45,593 nucleotides of DNA from Candidatus Woesebacteria bacterium RIFCSPHIGHO2_01_FULL_39_23. Lineage in GTDB: Bacteria > Patescibacteriota > Microgenomatia > UBA8517. The notes under the pieces are model-generated. The model made no database searches. It had not been told where the DNA came from and was given only the letters and a program-made list of their open reading frames with translations. Each line of letters begins with the position of its first letter. The stretch's first letter is position 1. The DNA lies in assembly GCA_001792305.1 (NCBI GenBank), contig MGGH01000022.1, positions 15,916 to 61,508 on the forward strand. Direction: 5' to 3'. Position numbers and translations under genes: made by a program. Of the stretch, positions 8,664 through 16,219 are shown one piece after another.

Positions 8664-10343
8664 TTAACTCTCCCTGACAACTCGAATAACCTCATCAATG
8701 GTGGTTAAACCACTAGAAATTTTATTAACCCCATCCTGAAGCATAGTTATCATCCCCTCTTTAACGGCGGTTGCTTCAAGATCGTCAAGGGAAGATTTTT
8801 GAGTAATCATTTTCCTAATTGTTTCGGATACTTCTAAAACTTCGTAAATACCAATCCTTCCCGAATACCCCGATTTATGACATTCATTGCAACCTATTCC
8901 TTTATAAAATTTTTGATCTTTGAGGTTTAGACTAAATTCCTTCACAAATGGCCCAAGAGTGTTCTCCTCGGGCGTGTATTCCATAATGCAACTTGTGCAA
9001 ATTTTTCGAACCAATCGTTGGGCAATAACAGCGTTGACTGTCGAGGCAAGTAAATACCCTTCAACTCCCATATCCAAAAGCCTTGGAATCGCTCCTGATG
9101 CTGTGTTTGTATGCAGGGTGGACAAAACCAAGTGTCCGGTAAGTGCTGAGTGTATCGCAATCTCTGCTGTTTCATGATCCCTAATCTCGCCAACCATGAT
9201 AATGTCGGGGTCATGCCGAAGCAATGCCCGCAGCCCTGTGGCAAAATCAAGGCCCGCTTTGGGATTTACCTGAATTTGACTAACCCTTTTTATTCCGTAT
9301 TCAATTGGGTCTTCAATTGTACAAATTTTAACTTTTACAGTATTTAATATGTTTAATATTGAATAAAGCGTCGTGGTCTTGCCGGATCCGGTCGGGCCCG
9401 TTACCAAAAGCATTCCGTTTGGCTTGGTAATATTATTTCTTACTATCTCCAATCCCTTGCCGGTTAGCCCCAACTCTTCAAGGCTTAATGGCCTACTGGT
9501 CTCGGGGAGTAACCTCATAACCACATTTTCACCATAAAACCCGGGGATAATCGAAATTCGCAAGGCTACTACGTCATCGTCTATGTTAAATTTATGTCTG
9601 CCATCCTGGGGAATTCTGTGTTCATCGATTTTCAAACTTGAAAGAATTTTAATACGCGCCACAAGTGCCACTTCTATTCCTCGGGGCAAACGAATAATAT
9701 CCCTCAAGATACCATCTATGCGAAACCTAACAACTACTTCTTCGAAGTAAGCCTCGATGTGAATATCTGAAGCCCGCTCGGCCACGGCAAACTCAAAAAT
9801 GGTATCCAGAATTTTAATGATTGGAAGGTCCTCAGCAGCTTTAGCAGGATCTTTTTCAAGTTTGGTTTTGCTTATATTTTCTTCAATTACCTTGTCAAAT
9901 TCTTCTCTGATGTTTTTCTTATATTGTCCGAGTGCCTTCCTCATTTCGTCAGGTCCGGCGTAGAAAGGGACTATCTCAAGACCTGTTTGACGCCTGGCAA
10001 ACTCCACTGCCTCAAAATCTGATGGGTCTTCCATTGCAAGTTTAAGTTTGTCGCCCTCCTTCTCAAATGCTAATATCCTATAACTCCTTGCTGTTTTCTC
10101 TGGTATAAGCTTCAAAATTTCATCGGGAATCACTTTGTGACTTAAACTTGCGTGGATAACATTGAGGTGTTCTGCAACGAGCTGGCCTATAGTAGCCTCA
10201 CTCAAAAACCCTTTAAAAATAAGAATGTCTTCAACACTTCTTCCGAGTTCCTGCGAAGATTGACTTGCTTCATCAAATTCTTTTTCAGGAACCAAACCAG
10301 AATCAACAAGAATCTTTTTAAGCGTCGCGACAGACAGTTTCAT
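8664..10343 (-). CDS. pilB: PilB, type IV pilus extension ATPase
   Basis: A 559-residue GspE/PilB secretion ATPase. An N-terminal MshEN/T2SSE_N-type domain (about residues 1-150) precedes the RecA-like motor with Walker A GPTGSGKTTT, the Asp/His boxes and the Walker B region MVGEIRDHETAEIA. A zinc-binding set of four Cys (CTSC, later CNEC) near residues 460-505 is characteristic of PilB/GspE extension ATPases and argues against the retraction ATPase PilT. It powers pilin polymerisation through PilC. First gene of a leftward operon with pilC and the membrane-anchored protein. Confidence 0.95.
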   Translation of the reverse strand: MKLSVATLKKILVDSGLVPEKEFDEASQSSQELGRSVEDILIFKGFLSEATIGQLVAEHLNVIHASLSHKVIPDEILKLIPEKTARSYRILAFEKEGDKLKLAMEDPSDFEAVEFARRQTGLEIVPFYAGPDEMRKALGQYKKNIREEFDKVIEENISKTKLEKDPAKAAEDLPIIKILDTIFEFAVAERASDIHIEAYFEEVVVRFRIDGILRDIIRLPRGIEVALVARIKILSSLKIDEHRIPQDGRHKFNIDDDVVALRISIIPGFYGENVVMRLLPETSRPLSLEELGLTGKGLEIVRNNITKPNGMLLVTGPTGSGKTTTLYSILNILNTVKVKICTIEDPIEYGIKRVSQIQVNPKAGLDFATGLRALLRHDPDIIMVGEIRDHETAEIAIHSALTGHLVLSTLHTNTASGAIPRLLDMGVEGYLLASTVNAVIAQRLVRKICTSCIMEYTPEENTLGPFVKEFSLNLKDQKFYKGIGCNECHKSGYSGRIGIYEVLEVSETIRKMITQKSSLDDLEATAVKEGMITMLQDGVNKISSGLTTIDEVIRVVRES

Positions 10344-10483
10344 GAGAAAATATTCAATTTAGTGTAAACTCCACTTGCTCTTGTTTGCAACTCTCGCAAG
10401 TGATTTTGATCCCCCATTTTGCAATTTTTAGTTATAAATTAAAGTAAAATGGGTATAACACGGGTAGTGATAAAATTGAATTG

Positions 10484-10678
10484 ATGAGTGTTGAGAGAAA
10501 AAGCATTGTTGAGCGAATAACCGAACTCTCTAAAAAACTTGACGTAATCTTCTTTGCAATTGGAGGAGTTGTTTATCTTTTTAGTCCTGGTGTAGGTTTA
10601 GTTATAATTATCGGAAACGCAATAACCTACGTTACTGCTGACCAAATCGAAAAGTGGTACAAAAAGCGCAAAAGGTAA
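10484..10678 (+). CDS. Small hydrophobic protein
   Basis: A 64-residue protein with an amphipathic Lys-rich N-terminus, a hydrophobic hairpin or helix (about residues 20-45, FFAIGGVVYLFSPGVGLVII) and a basic tail (KWYKKRKR). A TTG directly before the ATG could also start it. It abuts the convergent DUF378 gene with no gap. Homology unknown. Coding status is supported by clear membrane-protein composition and a positive-inside tail. Confidence 0.55.
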   Translation: MSVERKSIVERITELSKKLDVIFFAIGGVVYLFSPGVGLVIIIGNAITYVTADQIEKWYKKRKR

Positions 10679-10903
10679 TTATTTTCTGTTCTTTCCGCAA
10701 ATTCTACAGTCCTCACCGTGGGTGGCAAAAATATAAACAGCCGAAATACCAACCATTACATAGACCAGTTTTTCAAGTTCAGGGACCGTTCCAAGTAAAG
10801 CGCTTACTAAATTAAAATTAAAAAGCCCAACTAACCCCCAGTTTAAAGCGCCAACAACAGTTAGTGGAAAAGTTACAATGTGCAAGAGCTCCTTTGTCTT
10901 CAT
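10679..10903 (-). CDS. DUF378 family membrane protein
   Basis: A 74-residue protein with the DUF378 hallmark FPLTVVGALNWGLVGLFNFN, then a second hydrophobic helix (VYVMVGISAVYIF) and a C-terminal CxxC-type end (CRICGKNRK). ATG 10903 has AGGGGGTG at a good distance, whereas ATG 10909 and GTG 10912 sit on the ribosome site, so 10903 is preferred. DUF378 proteins are small two-helix membrane proteins of unknown function. Confidence 0.85.
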   Translation of the reverse strand: MKTKELLHIVTFPLTVVGALNWGLVGLFNFNLVSALLGTVPELEKLVYVMVGISAVYIFATHGEDCRICGKNRK

Positions 10904-11137
10904 ATTCATCACCCCCTATCCCGTTAGATTATTTATACCAAAATACTATTTATAGATGCAATTTAGAGTATTTTGGGTGAATACTCCTCTTACTCAGGTT
11001 TTCAACCAATGAGAGTTGAAAAATTCAGAAATCGAACTTTATAAAATTGATTTTGAGAAGGGAGATTTGTCCTTTTTTTTACTATGATATCATTAGTAAG
11101 ATTTTGTTTTTATTTATCGAGCTGGAGGTGATAGTAA

Positions 11138-11338
11138 GTGAATAACAATAAAAAATGTGGACACAAATGGCGAAAGGCAGGAATTTGGGATGGAAAAACT
11201 CCAGACGGGAATAGAACGGGTGGAATTATGTACAAATGCGATGTGTGTGGTGAAGAGATCACTGACCAGCGAATTGGCGAAAAGGGCGGATCAATTATCC
11301 AAGGTACAAACGCTTTTGGTGTGCCCACCAAACAATAG
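11138..11338 (+). CDS. Small zinc-ribbon-like protein
   Basis: A 66-residue protein starting at GTG 11138, which has a strong GGAGGTGAT ribosome site 7 nt upstream. It has CGHKW near the N-terminus and CDVCGE around residue 34, a likely Cys/His zinc site of the type used in small nucleic-acid or ribosome-associated proteins. A second, longer reading frame overlaps it in another phase and belongs to the next gene only from 11355. Function unknown. The adjacent putative metallopeptidase may be in the same transcript (16-nt gap). Confidence 0.65.
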   Translation: MNNNKKCGHKWRKAGIWDGKTPDGNRTGGIMYKCDVCGEEITDQRIGEKGGSIIQGTNAFGVPTKQ

Positions 11339-11354
11339 AAAGAAAAAACTTTTT

Positions 11355-12605
11355 ATGGATAATTATGTAATTAAACAAGCTGGTATAATATCGAGAAAGA
11401 TTAGAAATTTAAGCAACTATAATAATTCCCAAAATTTAGTTCCAAATGTTTTTTTTGCAAAAACCATACTTTCCGAAGTTGAATTTTTAATAAAAAAAGT
11501 TCCTGAAATATATGAGGTCAATTCGGTTGAAGAACTATATATCTTGGAACTCAAGAGATATCTCGAATTAATAAGTGCTTTTTTGAAAAGGAAGATTGTA
11601 GGCAAACGACAAAATTGGGTAGAAATTAAAGAATTATATTACATCCAAGATGAAGACTTGCTACAGATAGAGAATTGGCTGAGAAGTAATAAGGAATTAA
11701 TTTTTGAAACAAGCAATAGACTTCTTAATTCTGACAAATTTGCAAACGTTGAAACTGTGCAATGGATTCCAAATTCATACAAAATTAAGGAAAAAATAGA
11801 GCGCGAGATGCTTAGATTAGTTGAAATTTTAGTACGTTTTACAAAAGACACGTTTGCTAAAAATGATGACCGTATAGCACAAGAATTTGATAATTATATA
11901 TTTGATTTCAACTATGATATTAGATCGTCAGTTTTTCGTGAGAACTCTAAGGCCGTGCTATTTAATATGAATAATATAGTTAACTTCCAAGAGGGAAAAC
12001 CTATTATTGATTTTGGTCTTTTTGTCGAGCATTTCGGCCACGAAGTATGGGGACATTGTATGAATCAAATCATGACAAGGATTTCGGATTTGCCAGAATT
12101 TCTAAAGATCCCTCAAACTGCTGCAAGTAAGACTATTGAAGAGTTGGTATCAATTTATTTTGAAAAAAAGATATTTGTTGTTTTAGAGGAAAAGCAAGAT
12201 TATTATGAAGAATTTCGTACAAATATTTCTTTCGCAGATTTTATAAAAGAATACAAAACTATCAAATTAATGCTTGATTATTCTAAAAAATTACGCGACT
12301 TTGTTATGTATCAAGTAATAACGTTTAATCAGATATCAGAAACAGACCTCCTCCGAAGAGTTGCTAAGTATTCCTTAAGTGAGGAATACGCGAAGTATTT
12401 GGTTAATACTAACATTAGGGAGTACAACTCAGGAAAAGGGTTTTTTGATGACCTATATTTCTTAAGATATCACTCTTTATTCTTGGATAAATTAATTAGC
12501 AACATTGATAAATCTAAAATAAATAAAGCCGAACGCGCTTTTTTAACAGGATATTGGTCTCCGGATGGACTAAAAGAGTGGATAAATTTGAATATTAATA
12601 AATGA
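11355..12605 (+). CDS. Putative HExxxH metallopeptidase, distantly DUF1704-like
   Basis: ATG 11355 is chosen because upstream codons overlap the zinc-ribbon gene in another frame. The 416-residue product is helical and Lys/Glu-rich. Around residues 225-235 it has EHFGHEVWGHCMNQ: His229, Glu230 and His234 form HExxxH, not the common HExxH. About 28 residues on, TIEELVSIYFE could supply a third ligand Glu (262 or 263). The same spacing and the HExxxH form occur in DUF1704/MATCAP-type carboxypeptidases (HExxTH ... QEG), so I suggest a divergent relative. There is no signal peptide, so it would act in the cytoplasm. The gene is AT-rich compared with the pilus region, which may indicate transfer. 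Confidence 0.6.
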   Translation: MDNYVIKQAGIISRKIRNLSNYNNSQNLVPNVFFAKTILSEVEFLIKKVPEIYEVNSVEELYILELKRYLELISAFLKRKIVGKRQNWVEIKELYYIQDEDLLQIENWLRSNKELIFETSNRLLNSDKFANVETVQWIPNSYKIKEKIEREMLRLVEILVRFTKDTFAKNDDRIAQEFDNYIFDFNYDIRSSVFRENSKAVLFNMNNIVNFQEGKPIIDFGLFVEHFGHEVWGHCMNQIMTRISDLPEFLKIPQTAASKTIEELVSIYFEKKIFVVLEEKQDYYEEFRTNISFADFIKEYKTIKLMLDYSKKLRDFVMYQVITFNQISETDLLRRVAKYSLSEEYAKYLVNTNIREYNSGKGFFDDLYFLRYHSLFLDKLISNIDKSKINKAERAFLTGYWSPDGLKEWINLNINK

Positions 12606-12623
12606 CGAATAAAGTTAGATTAA

Positions 12624-12752
12624 GATGTATCCATTCTTGACTGGCAGAAGTTTATAAAAACAGGAGTTTCTTTACCTTTAGTTGATTTATTGATAGTAAA
12701 TGTTGTTTTTGCCACAATTTTTCACGAGTTTTTTGGACCATTCTTATCATAA
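12624..12752 (+). pseudogene. Remnant of a membrane-protein C-terminus
   Basis: The frame is open for 42 codons between two stops without a usable ATG. It encodes an amphipathic stretch (LDWQKFIKTGVSL) followed by a hydrophobic helix ending FATIFHEFFGPFLS. Such an ending resembles the last transmembrane helix of monovalent cation:proton antiporters, where E-x-x-G-P is common, but the match is short. It is best read as the tail of a deleted gene. Confidence 0.3.
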
Positions 12753-12886
12753 ACTTAACCAAAACCTAGAGGAGGTTTATAACGCCAAGGTCAAAGGAAC
12801 ATGGTGAAAGTTACTTCAGAACCAGCTTGGACTCTGGAAGACCAAATATCAGTAGATAGTAGTTAGTATCCGTACAAAGTAACTAG

Positions 12887-12955
12887 ATATGCGACACTAG
12901 ATATTCCTCAGGTGTAGCAAAATTCAGACTAAAGTGTATCGGAAGTGTCGCATAT
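12887..12955. repeat. 12-bp perfect inverted repeat, 45-nt spacer
   Basis: ATATGCGACACT at 12887-12898 is mirrored by AGTGTCGCATAT at 12944-12955. The arms are richer in GC than their surroundings, and no T run follows, so it is not a normal terminator. It lies 60 nt before the HPF start. It could be a structured RNA leader, a regulator site or the ends of a tiny element. Confidence 0.5.
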
Positions 12956-13015
12956 GTGTTTACACAATTCGATAATTACAAACTAAAGTAAAATTGGTAT
13001 AAAATAAAGATTGTA

Positions 13016-13321
13016 GTGAAAATTGATATAAAAACAAAAGATCTTGAAATAACTGAATATATTCAAAAACTCGTCCAAAAAAAGCTCGTCTCAAAAATTG
13101 ACCGCGTTACCAAAAATCTTACGGACGACGAAAAAAAAGCAACACTAAGACTCAAAAAAAGAAGCAGATGGGGCTTTAGAGTAAATCTATCTATGTGGCT
13201 TCCCGGAAAACATCATATTTTCAGTGAAGAGATACATAAAGATTTGCAATCTGCGCTTGTCAACCTTCGCGAAGAAGTCATAAGCCAAATAAAAGAGTAC
13301 AAAGAAAAGCACAACAAATGA
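13016..13321 (+). CDS. hpf: Short ribosome hibernation promoting factor (HPF/RaiA family)
   Basis: A 101-residue protein starting with GTG and MKIDIKTKDLEITEYIQKLV, the beta-alpha start of the HPF/YfiA fold, followed by a Lys-rich strand and helix pair and a C-terminal helix ending KEYKEKHNK. HPF binds the 30S decoding site in resting cells and blocks translation. Only the S30AE-type domain is present, so it is the short form without the dimerisation domain of long HPF. The ribosome site is weak. Confidence 0.75.
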   Translation: MKIDIKTKDLEITEYIQKLVQKKLVSKIDRVTKNLTDDEKKATLRLKKRSRWGFRVNLSMWLPGKHHIFSEEIHKDLQSALVNLREEVISQIKEYKEKHNK

Positions 13322-13395
13322 AACAATTCAGCTTTACCAATACCAATAATCTTATACTCATTCCTGTAAAACTGAGTAACTTTTAATACTAAACG

Positions 13396-13671
13396 GTGGC
13401 AAAGAATAATTGGTCGGCGGATGTAACTAAAAAAAGCATCGCACTTGATTTGGAAGAGGATGTATTTACTTGGGATAGTCCCAAAAAAATTGCAGAAAGC
13501 TTAATGCAATCCGCTGAAAAAAGCACCCGAAGAAAATCTCCTCCCTTTCAGTCTGCCATGAGTATGCTCAATTTCTACATCAATCGAGCCGGTAAAAACT
13601 TAAAGCCACTAAGAAAAAGCACGCTTGAACAAGCAAAAATTGAGCTCAGAAGGCTATATACAAAACCCTAG
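13396..13671 (+). CDS. DUF3175 family protein
   Basis: A 91-residue basic protein starting at GTG 13396. The conserved patterns W-S-x-x-V, IALDLEEDVFTWDSPKKIA, and SAMSMLNFYINRAGKNL match DUF3175 over nearly its whole length. The function of the family is unknown. The high Lys/Arg content and helix pattern are compatible with nucleic-acid binding. It lies 74 nt after hpf on the same strand. Confidence 0.85.
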   Translation: MAKNNWSADVTKKSIALDLEEDVFTWDSPKKIAESLMQSAEKSTRRKSPPFQSAMSMLNFYINRAGKNLKPLRKSTLEQAKIELRRLYTKP

Positions 13672-13676
13672 GCCTT

Positions 13677-14033
13677 TTAATATCTCGCCCTGCTTCGACC
13701 TCCACGTCTGTCTCGACCTCCGCGGTTTCCTCCGTCGCGTCTAAATCCACCACGATCATAAGATCCACCTCGATCTTCTCGGGGAGCCATAGGACGGGCT
13801 TCATTTACTGTAATGGTACGACCGTCAAGAGAATAGTTATTAAACTTCTCGACAGCAGCCTTCGCCGCATCCTCAGAACCCATTTCCACAAATCCAAAGC
13901 CCTTTGATTTTCCGGTAAACTTGTCGGTAATAACTGTCGCGGAAACAACCTGCCCAGCCTGCGCAAAAAGTTCGCGAAGAGCATCTTCCGTCGTTCCCCA
14001 AGACAATCCCCCAACAAACAATCTAGTTGCCAT
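13677..14033 (-). CDS. RRM-domain RNA-binding protein with Arg/Gly tail
   Basis: A 118-residue protein. Residues 2-80 form one RNA recognition motif with RNP2 LFVGGL and RNP1 KGFGFVEM. The tail is an Arg/Gly/Asp-rich disordered region (about 85-118, RGG repeats). AGGAGGT sits 7 nt before ATG 14033, so the three extra upstream residues are not used. Such RRM-RGG proteins of cyanobacteria and CPR are often cold-induced RNA chaperones. The role here is inferred from the family. Confidence 0.93.
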   Translation of the reverse strand: MATRLFVGGLSWGTTEDALRELFAQAGQVVSATVITDKFTGKSKGFGFVEMGSEDAAKAAVEKFNNYSLDGRTITVNEARPMAPREDRGGSYDRGGFRRDGGNRGGRDRRGGRSRARY

Positions 14034-14175
14034 TTTTATCACCTCCTTTATTTAAACTGCCTTTACAAACTACCTTCTCTACTAACTATTTTGGGAAATA
14101 ATCCTTGAGAAACTTAAAGCTGTAAAAGGAGCTAACGGGTAACAGTATATATTAAGTCAAAGAGAAATAAAAGAA

Positions 14176-14517
14176 CTACCTTGAAATCAGCTCTATGGTT
14201 GGAATAATGCGGCTTCTGGTTTTCTTATTTTTGGGAAAACCGGTTGGAAGCAAGTATCCTTGCCAATCACCTTCACCTATAAATAATTCCAAATGAAGCA
14301 TGTCTGTCAAGTTTGGATCGTCTTTAACTTCATAAAGTCTATATTCTCCTTTGGAGAGTTTTTGGTCGGTTCTGTGGGTTCGGTGGGTAGAAACTAGTAT
14401 CTCTCCAACTGATCTTGTAAATATCCAAACAAATGTTTTTCCGTCAAGTTTTAAAATCTTTACGTCATTTCTAGTTTCAACCAACGAATACTTTCCTTTT
14501 CTTAAAAGTTTTATCAT
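14176..14517 (-). CDS. Hypothetical protein
   Basis: A 113-residue basic protein read from ATG 14517 with GGGTAG upstream. A TTG 12 nt earlier is a weaker option. It is predicted to be mostly beta: YSLVETRNDVKILKLDG, then FVWIFTRSVGEILVSTHRTH, and a loop with LFIGEGDWQGYLLP, ending in a basic segment with KNKKTRSRI. The alternation suggests a small beta-barrel. No signal peptide or membrane helix. I do not recognise the family. Confidence 0.6.
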   Translation of the reverse strand: MIKLLRKGKYSLVETRNDVKILKLDGKTFVWIFTRSVGEILVSTHRTHRTDQKLSKGEYRLYEVKDDPNLTDMLHLELFIGEGDWQGYLLPTGFPKNKKTRSRIIPTIELISR

Positions 14518-14623
14518 GTAACTACCCAATTAGATCTAGGTGTACCAAGCTATCTTACACCCTTTAAGTAAGTTTCTAACAAAAAACATATTCCCCTCAC
14601 TCGCTAAGTATATTATGGTTAAT

Positions 14624-15280
14624 TTATTCTTGTTCCGCTATCTTTGCGAGGGATTTCCAATTTCCCTTCTTAGCTAGAGAGTAATCAACAGTATCTCCCG
14701 TGTATTTGAAAACTTCACCACTTGCAACATTTAACCGATAAAGGCTTGTTCTTTTAATCCTAGACACACTTTCTTCCTTCTCATCTAGTCTCTGGCCGAG
14801 TCTTAAAAAGAGTACCAGATCTTTTTCATCTTCATCGGTATTTAAAATATCATCTATTAGTAATCGGTCTAAATATATTGCCTCGGGATCGGTCGCCTTT
14901 ATCTTTGTTGAAAACCTTCTTAGAATGGGGGCTAAGTTTCCCAATAGGTCTGTGTCTAGTAACCCTGCGAACTTTCCGCGTGGAAAATTTCTTAGTAAAA
15001 CAAATATTTCCATAGACGATATAATATCCGCATAATCCATAGTTGATAAATCTAATTCGGGCGACCAATTTTCTTCTTTTATGTATTTTCTGTCTCCCTC
15101 GCCTCTAAATTTATACCGAACAATTGAAGTTTTTATAGAGTCCCCGTCTTTACGAGCCAACAATCCTTTACCTGTAGAGTAATAAGCATAAACAGAAACA
15201 TCTTTGTCATATTCGGTCTTAGCATCATGAAGAGGGGGATCCTTATGATGGCCTTCGTAAGTCTCACCAGTCTCATCCAT
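14624..15280 (-). CDS. Hypothetical soluble protein
   Basis: A 218-residue acidic protein with an unusual N-terminus (GETYEGHHKDPPLHDAKTEY), a middle helical part with LLDTDLLGNLAPILRRF and a C-terminal end with LNVASGEVFKYTGDTVDY. No signal peptide, membrane helix or catalytic motif I can name. No clear ribosome site precedes ATG 15280. Strong amino-acid periodicity and length support a real gene, but function is unknown. Its neighbours on the same strand are also small and unrelated. Confidence 0.55.
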   Translation of the reverse strand: MDETGETYEGHHKDPPLHDAKTEYDKDVSVYAYYSTGKGLLARKDGDSIKTSIVRYKFRGEGDRKYIKEENWSPELDLSTMDYADIISSMEIFVLLRNFPRGKFAGLLDTDLLGNLAPILRRFSTKIKATDPEAIYLDRLLIDDILNTDEDEKDLVLFLRLGQRLDEKEESVSRIKRTSLYRLNVASGEVFKYTGDTVDYSLAKKGNWKSLAKIAEQE

Positions 15281-15432
15281 AACGTCAATAAAACTAAATC
15301 CTATAATTATTTTACTTTAACTGGCTACAGTTTACAACTTTTTGAAACCGACCAGGCTCCTTAAATTAAACTACTCCAGGAGTAAAATGATTTGACACAT
15401 GTAGTAGACCACTCCAATGCCAAAAAACCTAC

Positions 15433-16011
15433 TTAAACCATTAGTCCGTTTTGATATCGACCAATTGATTTAAGCCAATCAACAAACTCAGCATATCTTT
15501 TCTTAAATAAAAGTTTCGAATATTTGTAATGAAGTTTATCTTCTAGAATCGGCATTCTTCGATTCCATTCGGGAATATACTTGTCTCTCTCTGCTTCGGA
15601 GATCAACCCAGCATCAAATCGGTCAAAAGCGTATTTCCAGCGGGGAATGGAAACTAAGGCGATTTTATCGGCGTCGTAAAGTAGTTTAGCTTCGCTGTTT
15701 TGTTGCTCTTGACCGAAAGAATGGCTACTTATGATGTTAAGTATTTCCTGGATTTCTTCTTGGTTTAATCCCAAATCTAAAAACTCTTTAATTAACAACT
15801 CTTCCCCTCTTGTATTGTCTTTAAATACGTCATGCCACCAAGCGGCAACTTCGAGAAGTCCATTTTTAAGCTCTATAACTTCTGCGTCTTTGATGTCAAA
15901 TATATTGCAGACAACCTCTGCGTGATGATCTAGGGTATGGTAAACATCAAATGGGTTCTCTAGAAGTAGCTCTTTGGCTCTATTTATTGCCTTGATATAC
16001 AAATTATTCAC
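15433..16011 (-). CDS. HD-domain metal-dependent phosphohydrolase
   Basis: A 192-residue protein with the HD-superfamily ligand series: H in YHTLDHH (about residue 25), the HD pair in AAWWHDVF (His60-Asp61), a later His in SSHSFG and Asp in DADKIA. This arrangement resembles YfbR/Pgp-type hydrolases that cleave nucleotide or phosphate-ester bonds. The substrate cannot be read from the sequence. It starts at GTG 16011, directly behind an extended -10 element, so its mRNA may be leaderless. Confidence 0.82.
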   Translation of the reverse strand: MNNLYIKAINRAKELLLENPFDVYHTLDHHAEVVCNIFDIKDAEVIELKNGLLEVAAWWHDVFKDNTRGEELLIKEFLDLGLNQEEIQEILNIISSHSFGQEQQNSEAKLLYDADKIALVSIPRWKYAFDRFDAGLISEAERDKYIPEWNRRMPILEDKLHYKYSKLLFKKRYAEFVDWLKSIGRYQNGLMV

Positions 16012-16017
16012 TAACTC

Positions 16018-16026
16018 ATTCTACCA
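16018..16026 (-). promoter_or_regulatory. Extended -10 promoter inside repeat copy 1
   Basis: Leftward TGGTAGAAT matches TGnTAnAAT. With normal spacing, transcription would start at about 16011, which is the GTG start of the HD-hydrolase gene. That predicts a leaderless mRNA. The same element is present in the second copy of the repeat at 18596..18588. Confidence 0.4.
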
Positions 16027-16079
16027 AAAGTTCGAAAAAAAGCGTTTTGCCAACCAGTACTCCCCGCGCCTGAGAAAAG
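16018..16079. repeat. About 62-nt dispersed repeat, copy 1
   Basis: Shares its two ends with 18588-18650: ATTCTACCAAAAGTTC at one end and CCAGTACTCCCCGCGCCTGA at the other, with a divergent A-rich and T-rich middle. The copies lie in the same orientation and flank the large metallophosphoesterase gene. The GC-rich half stands out from the AT-rich surroundings. Confidence 0.7.
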
Positions 16080-16219
16080 AGCTAAAACTAAAGAAGAAAA
16101 AGACCGGGCAGAAAACGAACTACACAGCCACTAAAACGGAACAGGTTTCTTATTAATCCATAAAGCAAGAAGATTGTAGCTAAATTCCCGTTTTACGGTT
16201 TTTATAGTGTTTTACCTTG

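Larger units (their letters stand above)
12606..13015. other. 410-nt intergenic stretch with gene remnants
   Basis: No intact gene is visible. The stretch holds a 42-codon remnant (12624-12752), then GAGGAGG at 12770-12776 followed after 6 nt by ACG and an open frame of about 25 codons, which looks like a small gene that lost its ATG, and finally a 12-bp inverted repeat. It separates the AT-rich peptidase gene from the HPF gene and has the look of an eroded or recombined junction. Confidence 0.5.

Noticed and set aside
15974-16156. 60-codon rightward frame
   Set aside because: It spans the 5' end of the HD gene and the dispersed repeat, and the second repeat copy breaks the frame.
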